In this document: positions 8,344 through 16,729 of the stretch, piece by piece
Numbering within the stretch: position 1 is the stretch's first letter
How the letters are laid out: the number at the start of each line of letters is the position of its first letter
NCBI GenBank assembly: GCA_045809745.1
Contig: JBJMXE010000134.1
Span: 1-26,778, forward strand
Source of the DNA: DATFCK01 sp045809745
GTDB taxonomy: Bacteria > Verrucomicrobiota > Verrucomicrobiia > Chthoniobacterales > UBA10450
Reading direction: 5' to 3'
Length of the DNA: 26,778 bases
The notes under the pieces: generated by a model
Databases searched by the model: none
The model's input: the letters and a program-made list of their open reading frames with translations, nothing else
What the model was told of the DNA's origin: nothing
Made by a program: the position numbers and the translations under genes

Positions 8344-9012
8344 TCACCGCCCAAGGGGGGTAGAGACTTCGGTCCCTTCAGGTGGTTTGAATTCGAATGT
8401 TGTCTCCGGGATGACGGCCCGGCTCTGACCGGTATACGTGGTAATCACGCGGTCGCCGTTAGGCTGAGCCATTTCGGTCTTGCGAACGAACAGCTCACGA
8501 TCCAGCGATAAGTCGAATGTCTGGAAAATCCGTTTCATGGAAGCGCTCTTGGGCAGCAAATGGAGCTGGTATTCGTCCTGGTTCTGCTCGCCCGAGATGT
8601 TGAAGCTGTTTTCCACATTCTCCAGGTTCAACGCGGTATTGATCGCTGCTATCGCTGCGTCGAGAGGCGATCTCTTGCCTAACTCGTAATGCTCGGCGGA
8701 TTTAAAGTTTGGATAATAGATCCAGAGTTGCCGACCATCGCATACCGTCACACTCGGCGAACTGCCATTGACCTCGCGCCGGAACTTGTTTGGCGGTTCG
8801 AACCAGACTTTGCCGGTGCTGACGATCGGACGTTTCATCAAATGGACGATGCGCTCTTCCCGGAACTCGGCCTGGACGTGAGGTGCAGAGGCCCGGCGGT
8901 CACGAACTTTTGTGAGCAGAGCCTTAATGTCCTGCTGAGACAGCGGCTGAGCGTAACAGATCGCGGCCGCAGCTGTCGCCACGATCACCGCGGCGAGTCG
9001 AATCTTATTCAT
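8344..9012 (-). CDS. LolA-like outer-membrane lipoprotein carrier protein
   Basis: A 222-residue periplasmic protein with an N-terminal signal peptide (about 1-22, ending ICYAQ). The body fits the LolA-like beta-barrel fold: SAPHVQAEFREER, then STGKVWFEPPNKFRREV, then CDGRQLWIYYP and a late FEFKPPEGTEV. Its start overlaps the stop of the MMPL exporter gene by 8 nt, showing a shared transcript. In aryl-polyene and related clusters a LolA-like protein is typically encoded beside an MMPL exporter and is thought to help carry the product or a lipoprotein to the outer membrane. It is probably this specialised paralogue rather than housekeeping LolA. Confidence 0.85.
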   Translation of the reverse strand: MNKIRLAAVIVATAAAAICYAQPLSQQDIKALLTKVRDRRASAPHVQAEFREERIVHLMKRPIVSTGKVWFEPPNKFRREVNGSSPSVTVCDGRQLWIYYPNFKSAEHYELGKRSPLDAAIAAINTALNLENVENSFNISGEQNQDEYQLHLLPKSASMKRIFQTFDLSLDRELFVRKTEMAQPNGDRVITTYTGQSRAVIPETTFEFKPPEGTEVSTPLGR

Positions 9013-11539
9013 CAGCGATTAACTCTTTAGAAGCTCTGTTTTGATCTACGCGCCAGGTCTTGGGTTCAGCCGCAGCGGCGGCAGGCAGGGTGAAGAAAAT
9101 TGTCGCTACCAGTGTCCAGAAAATGCCAATGGCGCAGGCAATACCAAGTCCACTGAGCGATGGATTCCGCGCCAATCCGAGAGAACCGAAGCCGCTGACA
9201 GCGGTGAGCCCGGCCAGCAAAACGGGTTTTACCACGCCGGCAACATCGTGCTCGAGTTGCTTTGCTTTCTGCCAGACGAGCAGCACGTAGATGCCGTAAT
9301 CGACGCCGATTGCCAGCACCAGCCGAAACGCGAGAACGTTCAGTAGATTCAACGGCACATTCAACAGCTTCATTGTGGCGAGCATTGCGCCCACGCCGAA
9401 CAGCAGCGTGCACTCCTGGATTAACCACAGCCGCCAGTCACGGTACAGAATGGCCAGGAGAATCGCGTCAAACACCGCCATCATCGCGCTGATGATGAGC
9501 AGTTGATGCTTGGCCCACGGCAGCAGATTAGCCAACGTGTAACTCCAGCCCGAAAAGACCATCGGAACGTCGGGCAGCGGAAGTTCGCGGTTAAACATTT
9601 CATATTGCGCGTGGGAAGTGATCGGCGCGAGGGTGGTAACGAAGCCGGATGTTAACAACGGATCGACAGCGAAGTAGCGATCGATCAGAAACCACCAGGC
9701 CGAGCTTTTCGGAAGCTGATCGCGCCAGTTCGGAATCTCGCTGCTTTGCGCGGACGTCTGGAGTTGATCGAGCAGGCGGAAGCCCGTATCGAAAGACTCG
9801 CGGCGGAAGCCTTCGGCCTCGATGGTTTGTTCCAACGCCTGTTTTGTTGAGTTGAAGTCGATGCTCTTAAGCCGGGCCCGATTCTGTTCGATTGCGCGTG
9901 GGGAAAGCGTCAGCGCTGCCGGGGTCGAAAAACCCTTGATCACACCGCGCCGTTCGAGCTCTGCCCAATGGGCCGAAACTTTCTGCCAGTCATCGTGCAA
10001 TTGCTGCGGAGTTGTACCCCGCACTATCGCCAAAACCGGTTCCCATCGGGTTGGCATCTTGCTCATGATCGCGGCCAGGGCTATGCCTGCCAGGCTGTTT
10101 TTCGGCTCGAGCGAGCGTGCACTGGAGTCGAAGGGCAGTTTCGGATGCGGGGAGAAGCCGATGGCGGTCAAAATGCCTAACGAAAGTATCGAAATGATCA
10201 GAATCGTTTTTGGCCGTTGAACACTCCACCGGACGTAGTCTTTGACCGCGGTAAAAATCCAATCGTGCCGCAGCGCGGCCTGTTCTTCCCGCACAAACAG
10301 AAACAGGATGGTGCACATGAAGAACGCGGCGAACAGAATCCCGATGGCGATCAGTACGCCGAGTTCAATGAAACCAATCGAACCGCTCAGCACCAGCGCG
10401 AGAAAGCCCACCGCCGTCGTTAACGCGCCGAAAAAGACGGCCCGGCCGAGTTTGCTGATCGCCGTCGTCACAGCCTGAAGGTGCGATTCGCCGTCGCCGC
10501 GCGCCTGTTGGTACCGGCCGAACGTCAATATCGCGAAGTCGACGCCGAGCCCGACTAAAATCGCGCAGAATCCCACCGTGACCATGTTCAGCCGGCGAAA
10601 GATCAGCAAACCACTGGCTAGCGCCACCAGACATGACAGCAGCAGGGAAAATCCCATTCCGAACAACGGCAGCCAGCGGCGGAATCCGGCGAAAAAAATG
10701 GCACTCACCAGCAGAATGGATCCGATCAGCGTTGCCACGATGTCATAACGCATGCTTAACGACACTTCGGCCACATACGCCGAACGGCCGGTCACCAGCA
10801 CTTCAAGCGGGCCTCCGCTCCAACCCTCAGCCGCATGAGTGCGAAACGCGTTCACCTCCCGCATCAAACGCTGGGATTCGAACGCGCCGGTCGATCGCTG
10901 GTTGGTCACCACCAGAAAAAGCCGCATCGTGCGGTCCGGAGACGTGAGCGGCTGCTCCTCCTGGATTGCGCTGCTCTCGGCAAACGGCCGAAGTGCCGGA
11001 GCCACTACGCCTAACGGATCGAAATCCAGCTCAAACTGAGGTCGGGGCGATCCCGCCTCCATTTGTTCGCGCAAACGATGCAACCGATCGCGCATGTGGT
11101 CCGGCTGCAGCATCGAGATCGCCTTCTCGAATGCGGGAGGTTCAAGGTTTAGTAATAATGGAACAGCCAGGCGTTGCAGATCGGCCATTCCTTCAGGCGT
11201 CTCCATCGGTGACCCGGCCAGCACCCGCACGGCCCAGGGCTGTGCTTTCAACCTTTCCGCGAATTTTCCGGCGAATTCCTCGAGCAAATCGACATCGGCA
11301 GGCTGACATTGGAGGGCGAACGTCAGCTCCCGGGTTTGTTCGAAATCCCGGTTGTAGGTCTTCAGCCCCTCCACCGTGGCGAAGTTCCCGGGAAGCATAT
11401 TCAACACGTCGCTATCCAGAGAGATCCGGGTTACGAGGATGAAAATACAACCGGCAGCGATCGCGGCCACCGCACCCCACACCAACGGTCGGCGTTGGGT
11501 GACAAGTCGGGCTATGAATTCGCTGGGACGCATCGCCAT
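9005..11539 (-). CDS. MMPL/RND-family exporter
   Basis: An 844-residue inner-membrane exporter with the duplicated RND layout: TM1 at about 20-37, a periplasmic domain of about 230 residues, a TM bundle at about 265-415, a second TM and periplasmic domain, and a final bundle from about 680. The proton-relay aspartates of this family are visible in GLGVDFAI (D334) and AIGVDYGI (D747). MMPL proteins export lipids, hopanoids, mycolates or polyene esters. It starts 47 nt after the lipoprotein gene and overlaps the LolA-like gene, so it is central to a four-gene operon. Hopanoid transport (HpnN-like) is an alternative, but no hopanoid synthesis genes are present. Confidence 0.88.
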   Translation of the reverse strand: MAMRPSEFIARLVTQRRPLVWGAVAAIAAGCIFILVTRISLDSDVLNMLPGNFATVEGLKTYNRDFEQTRELTFALQCQPADVDLLEEFAGKFAERLKAQPWAVRVLAGSPMETPEGMADLQRLAVPLLLNLEPPAFEKAISMLQPDHMRDRLHRLREQMEAGSPRPQFELDFDPLGVVAPALRPFAESSAIQEEQPLTSPDRTMRLFLVVTNQRSTGAFESQRLMREVNAFRTHAAEGWSGGPLEVLVTGRSAYVAEVSLSMRYDIVATLIGSILLVSAIFFAGFRRWLPLFGMGFSLLLSCLVALASGLLIFRRLNMVTVGFCAILVGLGVDFAILTFGRYQQARGDGESHLQAVTTAISKLGRAVFFGALTTAVGFLALVLSGSIGFIELGVLIAIGILFAAFFMCTILFLFVREEQAALRHDWIFTAVKDYVRWSVQRPKTILIISILSLGILTAIGFSPHPKLPFDSSARSLEPKNSLAGIALAAIMSKMPTRWEPVLAIVRGTTPQQLHDDWQKVSAHWAELERRGVIKGFSTPAALTLSPRAIEQNRARLKSIDFNSTKQALEQTIEAEGFRRESFDTGFRLLDQLQTSAQSSEIPNWRDQLPKSSAWWFLIDRYFAVDPLLTSGFVTTLAPITSHAQYEMFNRELPLPDVPMVFSGWSYTLANLLPWAKHQLLIISAMMAVFDAILLAILYRDWRLWLIQECTLLFGVGAMLATMKLLNVPLNLLNVLAFRLVLAIGVDYGIYVLLVWQKAKQLEHDVAGVVKPVLLAGLTAVSGFGSLGLARNPSLSGLGIACAIGIFWTLVATIFFTLPAAAAAEPKTWRVDQNRASKELIADE

Positions 11540-11586
11540 GACTAAGCGCAGCCAGCGCAGCTACGCAATCGGCGATGCAAGCAGGT

Positions 11587-12045
11587 TCAAAATCGGAAAA
11601 CGAAACTTTCTCCGTCAGCGGTGTGACGGATCACTCGCCGGTCCGGATTGGCCAGGAGCTTTTCGCGAAGACTCAGCCAGCCGCGCAACTGCTTTGGCGC
11701 GGATGCAGGCGGTCCTGACCAGGTCAATCTGGTCAGAGAACTTCTCACCTGAGCGAAATTCGCATCCTGACGGATCACGAAAAGATTCACGCCCGGCCCT
11801 TTGGAGAATGTCAGTTCGAAATCGCCGGCCTTGGAGAAACGGACCAGCACATCGCCCATCACGCTCACCCCGCCGGTGCGGTATTGCAGCTGACCGGTTC
11901 GCGACTGCCAGTCCGTCGAAGGCTGCGCAAAACTATGGTGAGCGATGAATGCGCAGCCGGTTAGGCCGGACAAGCTTGTGAGCAGCAGACATGCTCCGGT
12001 AACGAAGACAGCGGCGATCCGTTGATGTGTTTGGAGAAGCGACAT
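11587..12045 (-). CDS. Small outer-membrane lipoprotein of the export operon
   Basis: A 152-residue lipoprotein. The chosen ATG at 12045 is preceded by AGGAG 8 nt upstream and gives a classical lipoprotein leader with a hydrophobic run and the lipobox LTGC. An ATG at 12066, overlapping the previous stop as ATGA, gives a seven-residue extension (MTLGVGR) and is the alternative start. The mature part has no motif I can name with certainty; a late WLSLREKLLANPDRR segment and a FVFRF end are visible. Lipoproteins of similar size accompany MMPL and LolA-like genes in aryl-polyene clusters, so a role in delivering a product to the outer membrane is inferred from position only. Confidence 0.75.
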   Translation of the reverse strand: MSLLQTHQRIAAVFVTGACLLLTSLSGLTGCAFIAHHSFAQPSTDWQSRTGQLQYRTGGVSVMGDVLVRFSKAGDFELTFSKGPGVNLFVIRQDANFAQVRSSLTRLTWSGPPASAPKQLRGWLSLREKLLANPDRRVIRHTADGESFVFRF

Positions 12046-12053
12046 TCGACCAA

Positions 12054-12058
12054 CTCCT
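12054..12058 (-). promoter_or_regulatory. Ribosome binding site deciding the lipoprotein start
   Basis: AGGAG on the minus strand lies 8 nt before the ATG at 12045 and inside the seven-codon extension that starts at 12066. It favours the shorter lipoprotein. Confidence 0.6.
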
Positions 12059-12062
12059 AAGG

Positions 12063-13394
12063 TCATGCTGAGGCCGGTTGTGTCGCTTGGTTGCTGATCA
12101 CGGATGGCTTTGGTGGAATCAATGTGAGCCGCGGCACGATCGGGTAGCGACGCTGTAGCCAGACCAGAAAATAGAACACCCACATCCGCCAGCGGATTCC
12201 GAACTCGCTGCCCACGTTTCCGCCGAGCACGGCGTTCACCGCCGGAGGTAGATTCAGAACCTGACGGGGGGATGAAAAGATCTCGATGAATTCTTTCGTG
12301 TACCAGGCGTTAATGAACCGCAGATACACATCCATGGCGCGGTCCACCTTTCGTTGGTATGCCGGAAACAGCTTTCGCGCTCTTCGGGGATTCTCAAGTG
12401 TCTCATGCAATGCATCCGCTGCCAGTTCTCCACTGAACACCGCCAGAAAGACACCGCTGCTGAATATGGGATCGATGAATCCGGCCGCGTCGCCGATTAA
12501 AATCCAGCGGTCACCGAACAGGCGAGTATTGCGATAGGAGAAATCCGCCGCGGTATACACTTGCGATGCGCGGCGAGCATCAGTCATCCGACGGGTGAGG
12601 ATCGGTTGCTGGGCGATCGATTCCTCCAGGAATTGTTCCGGCGTTTGCTTCGAGCGTTTGAAAAGGTCGCCGTCGAGCACAACTCCCAGGCTGGTACGGG
12701 TTGGAGTTATCGGAATGATCCAGAACCAGCGGTCGATACCACGAATCAAAGTTGTGAGCGTTCCGTCGATCCCTTCCGGCCGGGTCAAACCGTCGTAGTG
12801 CGCAAAGATCGACAGCTTCTGCAGGTGGCGATATGTCTTCTTCAGGTTGAACTTCGTGCCCAGTACGGAATTCCTGCCGCTGGCATCGATCACATAACGC
12901 GCTCGGATCTGACCCTGAGCGTTCTCGTTCGCGCTCCCCGGGGCAACCATATCTTGCCAATCCAGCCGGACATCGGTGTCGGTAAACTCGACCCGGTCAA
13001 CCGACGCCCGCTCGCGAACTTCGGCGCCGTTCTCGCGAGCGTGATCGAGCAGCAGCTTGTCGAACTCGGAACGCGTCACCTGAAACGAATGATCGGTCTG
13101 CGAGCGATAGGCGTCTTTAAAATAGAATTTCACGCCGTCGGTTCCGCAGGCGCTGTAAAATTCCCCGCCGTACTTTCGCAGGAATCCGGCCTGCTCAAAT
13201 TTGTCGAGCAGATCCATCCGGCGGAATGCCTTCATGCTGAACGGCAGGAGCGACTCACCAATATGGAAGCGGGGAAACTTCTCGCGTTCAAAGAGCACGA
13301 CGCGCCGGCCGGCGCGGGACAGCAGCGTGGCTGCTGTGCTGCCTGCCGGTCCACCGCCAATAATTGCCACGTCGTAGGCTGCTGCTTCCGTCAT
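12063..13394 (-). CDS. FAD-dependent oxidoreductase, flavin-halogenase-like
   Basis: A 443-residue flavoprotein monooxygenase of the tryptophan-halogenase/geranylgeranyl-reductase superfamily. Visible are the dinucleotide fold GGGPAGST (13-20), the RFHIGESLLP segment (42-51), a WFWIIP stretch (223-228) that fits the WxWxIP motif regarded as typical of flavin-dependent halogenases, and the second FAD motif GDAAGFIDPIFSSG (301-314). It is the first gene of the minus-strand operon leading into the lipoprotein, MMPL and LolA genes. Similar oxidoreductases occur in aryl-polyene and dialkylresorcinol-type clusters. Whether it halogenates, hydroxylates or desaturates cannot be told; the catalytic lysine of halogenases was not confidently placed. 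Confidence 0.85.
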   Translation of the reverse strand: MTEAAAYDVAIIGGGPAGSTAATLLSRAGRRVVLFEREKFPRFHIGESLLPFSMKAFRRMDLLDKFEQAGFLRKYGGEFYSACGTDGVKFYFKDAYRSQTDHSFQVTRSEFDKLLLDHARENGAEVRERASVDRVEFTDTDVRLDWQDMVAPGSANENAQGQIRARYVIDASGRNSVLGTKFNLKKTYRHLQKLSIFAHYDGLTRPEGIDGTLTTLIRGIDRWFWIIPITPTRTSLGVVLDGDLFKRSKQTPEQFLEESIAQQPILTRRMTDARRASQVYTAADFSYRNTRLFGDRWILIGDAAGFIDPIFSSGVFLAVFSGELAADALHETLENPRRARKLFPAYQRKVDRAMDVYLRFINAWYTKEFIEIFSSPRQVLNLPPAVNAVLGGNVGSEFGIRWRMWVFYFLVWLQRRYPIVPRLTLIPPKPSVISNQATQPASA

Positions 13395-13553
13395 TGCGGT
13401 GGGAATTTAGCAAGGTGGATTCCGCATTCCAGCAGATGTAACGGGGTGGGGTAAGACTGCGGACGTGCGTCTGTGGGACACGCATCGCTTCGGTTTTATT
13501 CGACGGAAGCCGAGCAACTCCGGCGAACTTCAAGGGACCAACCGACCCGTTTA

Positions 13554-13648
13554 TGTCATGTCGACCGAAGTCCAGACATCTCTAAGTCTGGCGAGCGGAG
13601 GGAAAAGAAGTTAGACCGAGAGATTTCTCTACTACGGTCAAAATGACA
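13554..13648. repeat. MITE-like element
   Basis: Terminal inverted repeats TGTCATGTCGACC (13554-13566) and GGTCAAAATGACA (13636-13648) match at 11 of 13 positions. The interior has the GACATCTCTAA...AGAGATTTC pair typical of this repeat class. It fills part of the 358-nt gap between the flavoprotein gene and the L,D-transpeptidase gene; the rest of that gap shows no gene. A 72-codon minus frame across it (with HFDRSREI) is a repeat artefact. Confidence 0.75.
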
Positions 13649-13752
13649 AAGAACGGTGCCTTTTTTTCGGGAAAATGCGCAATTTATGGCCATGTGTTCG
13701 CCACAGCGGTGGTTCTGGTGGCCCGATTGGCGTTCCGCCCGCGGGTGAACGT

Positions 13753-14499
13753 CTACTTGTCCGGTAGCCGCCACTTACCCCGTACCTCATTATATATAGA
13801 GCGCGGCAGCTGCACTAACCGGGGCTGCTTCGCCGGGTCGAGCCATTCCAGCAGCTTGACCATGACCGGCTCCGGCATTGCGGTGCAACCTGACGTGGCG
13901 GTGGATCCGTCCTTCCAGACGTGCATAAAAATGCAGGAACCAGCGCCCGGCGCGGCATCGGCATTATGCAGCACGACGACGCCCCATTTGTAACGGTCGT
14001 CCCGCAGAATCATGTTCTCAGCACTTCGCCAATCCGGATGCGGGACGGTCGTCACATCAACCAACCGGTTGTAGTAGCGCGAATTGGTGTCATCGACCGC
14101 CACGATTTGGTTCGACAAATGCAGATAAGGCATTTTCGTCACCACCGGATGCGCAGCGTATCCGAACGCAGTGCCTAACCGAAAAACTCCTGCCGGTGCT
14201 TTGTCGTCGCCCTCTCGCTTGATAGGACCGCCGAAACCGGAGGTAGCGACATCCCCGCGGCCCCAGGCAAGACCTGCCCGTCCAACGACCACCGATGCCT
14301 GCTCGCCATTCTGTTGCCACCCGGAGTTGTCTCTTCGTTGAAAGGTGCAAAGCGTGCCGTGGGAAGCTGTCCAGGAATCGGTGATCACCAAAATGCACTG
14401 CATGCTGTGAGCGAGCGGATCCGGGCGATCCACGCCGGCGCGGACGTCGGGTGTTAGAAAAGTTATTGCGAGGACAACAGTCCATCTCACGACAGCCAT
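13753..14499 (-). CDS. Exported L,D-transpeptidase (YkuD-like) family protein
   Basis: A 248-residue protein with an N-terminal signal sequence (about 1-21). The C-terminal half has the catalytic layout of YkuD-type L,D-transpeptidases: HNADAAPGAGSCIFMHVW with H193, then TSGCTAMPE with the nucleophile C205. These enzymes form 3-3 crosslinks in peptidoglycan or attach proteins to it, in the periplasm. The segment APAGVFRLGTAFGY (101-114) fits the family's conserved N-terminal strand of the domain. No peptidoglycan-binding domain is seen. It diverges from the LptF/LptG-type gene at 14597 with 97 nt between them. Confidence 0.85.
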   Translation of the reverse strand: MAVVRWTVVLAITFLTPDVRAGVDRPDPLAHSMQCILVITDSWTASHGTLCTFQRRDNSGWQQNGEQASVVVGRAGLAWGRGDVATSGFGGPIKREGDDKAPAGVFRLGTAFGYAAHPVVTKMPYLHLSNQIVAVDDTNSRYYNRLVDVTTVPHPDWRSAENMILRDDRYKWGVVVLHNADAAPGAGSCIFMHVWKDGSTATSGCTAMPEPVMVKLLEWLDPAKQPRLVQLPRSIYNEVRGKWRLPDK

Positions 14500-14596
14500 T
14501 TACGACCTAAGGCGATGCATCACAAGGCTGGTGAACCGCTATGGATGGCAGCGACTTGTGTGGTTGACGAATTCGAATTAACACAGTGTCAGCCCG

Positions 14597-15703
14597 ATGA
14601 AACTGATCGACCGCGTAATCAGTCGCGAACTCCTCATCAACGTGCTGTTTGCCATTGCCGTATTGAGCCTGGTGCTGGTCGTGGGTAACATCTTTCGCAA
14701 ACTCCTGCCGTTGCTGGTCAATCACGATGTGCCGGTCGAATTCCTGCTCAGCTTCATCGCTTATGTTTTGCCGTTCTCGCTGATCTTCACAATCCCCTGG
14801 GGATTGCTCACCGCTGTGCTGCTGGTGTTCGGGCGATTGTCGGCGGACAACGAGTTAATTGCACTCCGCTCGAATGGCGTCAGCATCACCCGTGTCTGCG
14901 TTCCACTGGTGTTAGTGGCGATTCTTTGTACCGCAATCTGCCTGTGGCTCAACGTGCAGGTGGCGCCGGCTGCGCAGGAGAAGCTGCGGAGCACGATTTT
15001 CGATCTGGCGACGCGGAATCCGATGGCGCTGTTCGAAAGCGACCAGGTGATCGACCAGTTTCCAGGCCGGAAAATTTACGTCGGCAAGAAAGAGGGCAAT
15101 AGACTTGATAACATCATCGTCTTCGAGATGAACGATGACGACCTGCCGGTGCGGGTTACCTATGCCCGGACCGGAATGCTGGAAGCGGATTTACCTAACA
15201 AGCGCATTCTGATGCATCTATACGACGCTCGTTACCAGCAGCGCGACGAAAAGGATCCGCTCGACTTGCGGAAGGTACGCGACGGCATCAGCATGAGCGA
15301 AGGCACGCTGCCGATCAGCCTCGATGAACTTTACGAGAAGGAAAAAAAGCGGCCTAGCCGATCCGCGTTGTCCATCGAACAGCTGCTTGATCAACTGAAG
15401 AGCGAGAACAAACGGGAACGGAGTGAAAGCCGCACCGAGATCAACAAGCGATTTTCGTTTCCGTTCTCCTGCCTGGCATTTGCCGTGATCGGAGTTCCGT
15501 TAGGCGTGACTGCGCACCGTCGGGAAACGTCGATCGGCTTTGCCATGGGCCTGATTGTAGCCATCGCCTATTTCCTTTTCGTGATCCTGGGCGACACCCT
15601 CCGCGCTTCACCAAGGTTGCACCCGGAGCTGCTGGTCTGGTTTCCAAACGTCCTGTTTGGTGTGCTCGGTCTGCTTCTCTTCCGGCGACTCGCCCGGCAG
15701 TGA
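14597..15703 (+). CDS. LptF/LptG family permease of the lipopolysaccharide transport system
   Basis: A 368-residue inner-membrane protein of the YjgP/YjgQ family, which with LptB extracts lipopolysaccharide from the inner membrane. Layout is as expected: three N-terminal membrane segments (about 10-30, 55-80, 100-120), a periplasmic beta-rich domain (about 125-270), and three C-terminal membrane segments from about 285. Family motifs include the ISRELL start, LLTAVLLVFGRLSADNELIALRSNG across about 75-99 and KRFSFPFSCLAFAVIGVPLG in the C-terminal part. The ATG lacks a strong Shine-Dalgarno. LptF cannot be told from LptG here, and the partner is not in the window. Confidence 0.9.
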   Translation: MKLIDRVISRELLINVLFAIAVLSLVLVVGNIFRKLLPLLVNHDVPVEFLLSFIAYVLPFSLIFTIPWGLLTAVLLVFGRLSADNELIALRSNGVSITRVCVPLVLVAILCTAICLWLNVQVAPAAQEKLRSTIFDLATRNPMALFESDQVIDQFPGRKIYVGKKEGNRLDNIIVFEMNDDDLPVRVTYARTGMLEADLPNKRILMHLYDARYQQRDEKDPLDLRKVRDGISMSEGTLPISLDELYEKEKKRPSRSALSIEQLLDQLKSENKRERSESRTEINKRFSFPFSCLAFAVIGVPLGVTAHRRETSIGFAMGLIVAIAYFLFVILGDTLRASPRLHPELLVWFPNVLFGVLGLLLFRRLARQ

Positions 15704-15762
15704 GCTGAAGCCGTGATGCCGGCTGCCATCGGCGAGGTCGTCAGGCAAGAGATCGCGGAAGA

Positions 15763-15830
15763 TGTAGAGGTGCTCGCCGCGGCGAGCACCTGTCTTTCTA
15801 GTTTCGGTGGTTGACACAACCACCGCTACA
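15763..15830. repeat. Double-hairpin element with TGTAG/CTACA ends
   Basis: Bounded by TGTAG (15763-15767) and CTACA (15826-15830). It contains a perfect 24-bp palindrome (15768-15791, half-site AGGTGCTCGCCG) and a second hairpin CGGTGGTTG-ACA-CAACCACCG (15805-15825). It lies 60 nt downstream of the LptF/LptG-like gene. It shares edges, spacing and the second hairpin with the element at 18083-18145, while the first stem differs. Confidence 0.85.
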
Positions 15831-15912
15831 ACTGCGTTGCATCTATCGCGCCGGCGACGCCGGTGATAGTATCATCGCGGTAAACGTCTAAGGATAATCT
15901 TACAATCAACAT

Positions 15913-16527
15913 GTGAAGTCCACCGGCCAGGGCCAAATGGCCCGTCTGGTTCGATACGTCATTGTGACGGAGCAAATTGGTGGTTTAGGTAAATTCATAC
16001 AAGGCGGCGGCTGGATCGTAGGCGTAAGCGTGTTCTTCGTCGTCGGCATCCAAAGTAGCGGGGCCGCCGACGAACTGTGGAAAGACTGCTCGACGCCTAC
16101 CACCGATTACGTGCTGCACGTACCTGGTAGTCTTGTCCGCTCGACCGATCCGGGTGTGACCGGATGCACGTACCAGACGACCGACGGCTCATTTACCGTA
16201 GAAGCGGTCGAGCAATCCGATGACGCCGCTCGAAATCAGACGATCGATGAGCGGATGCAGAAAGAACTAAGTCTATTATCGCCGACCGCCAGCTACCAAA
16301 AGAAAGGCGGAACGTGGTTCGTTCTTTCGGGCGTTACTCCCGATGGAACGGAATATTATCGTAAACACTACACGAACGGCGCGCAGTGGATCTCGTTGCG
16401 GATCACCTATCCGCACAGTCAGAATAAGAAGTTCGACAAATGGGTGACGGAGATTGAAAAGACATTTATCGCGTTTGGGAATAAGGAGAAATCGGCGAAA
16501 GATGAGAAGCGAGAGACGCCGGAGTAG
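15913..16527 (+). CDS. Exported hypothetical protein
   Basis: A 204-residue protein I do not recognise. After a polar N-terminus there is one hydrophobic segment (WIVGVSVFFVVGI, about 34-46) followed by SSGAADE, so it is probably exported or anchored. The rest is soluble, with C57 and C82 possibly paired, a mid-region KKGGTWFVLSGVTPDGTEYYRKHY, and a lysine/glutamate-rich tail (KEKSAKDEKRETPE). The start is uncertain: GTG at 15913 gives the full length and ATG at 15937 (MARLVRY) is eight codons in; neither has a good Shine-Dalgarno. It is a single gene between two repeat-bearing gaps. Confidence 0.65.
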   Translation: MKSTGQGQMARLVRYVIVTEQIGGLGKFIQGGGWIVGVSVFFVVGIQSSGAADELWKDCSTPTTDYVLHVPGSLVRSTDPGVTGCTYQTTDGSFTVEAVEQSDDAARNQTIDERMQKELSLLSPTASYQKKGGTWFVLSGVTPDGTEYYRKHYTNGAQWISLRITYPHSQNKKFDKWVTEIEKTFIAFGNKEKSAKDEKRETPE

Positions 16528-16580
16528 CAACTGTTAGGTCGGGTAAGTTAGTGGAAGCCGCCGCGGTCTCCTTTTTTTCC

Positions 16581-16675
16581 CAGGTCGAGCCAAGTGGAGA
16601 CATCTCTAACTGTATAAAATAGGAGTTCCTCGCTCCGCTGGCAGAGCTGGAGATCTCTCGACTTCGCTCGACCTG
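16581..16675. repeat. MITE-like element
   Basis: Perfect 10-bp terminal inverted repeats CAGGTCGAGC (16581-16590) and GCTCGACCTG (16666-16675), extendable inwards to about 15 matches (AAGT/ACTT). The interior GACATCTCTAA...GGAGATCTCTCG pair is shared with the copy at 13554-13648. It lies in the 202-nt gap between convergent genes. Confidence 0.8.
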
Positions 16676-16729
16676 ACAAGAAACCGAATGGCCAGGGTGT
16701 TTTGAACCGCGCTGGCAGATATGCTTCCG

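Noticed and set aside
12561..13454. 297-codon open frame on the plus strand opposite the flavoprotein gene
   Set aside because: The minus-strand frame has full FAD motifs; the antisense frame has no recognisable domain and is a by-product of high-GC codon use.
13556..13774. 72-codon minus frame containing HFDRSREI
   Set aside because: It is the translation of a MITE-like repeat; such peptides recur as false genes in many genomes.
14564..14590. TTGACG as a -35 box for the LptF/LptG-like gene
   Set aside because: At 17-nt spacing the -10 would be TGTCAG, a poor match, so no promoter is claimed.
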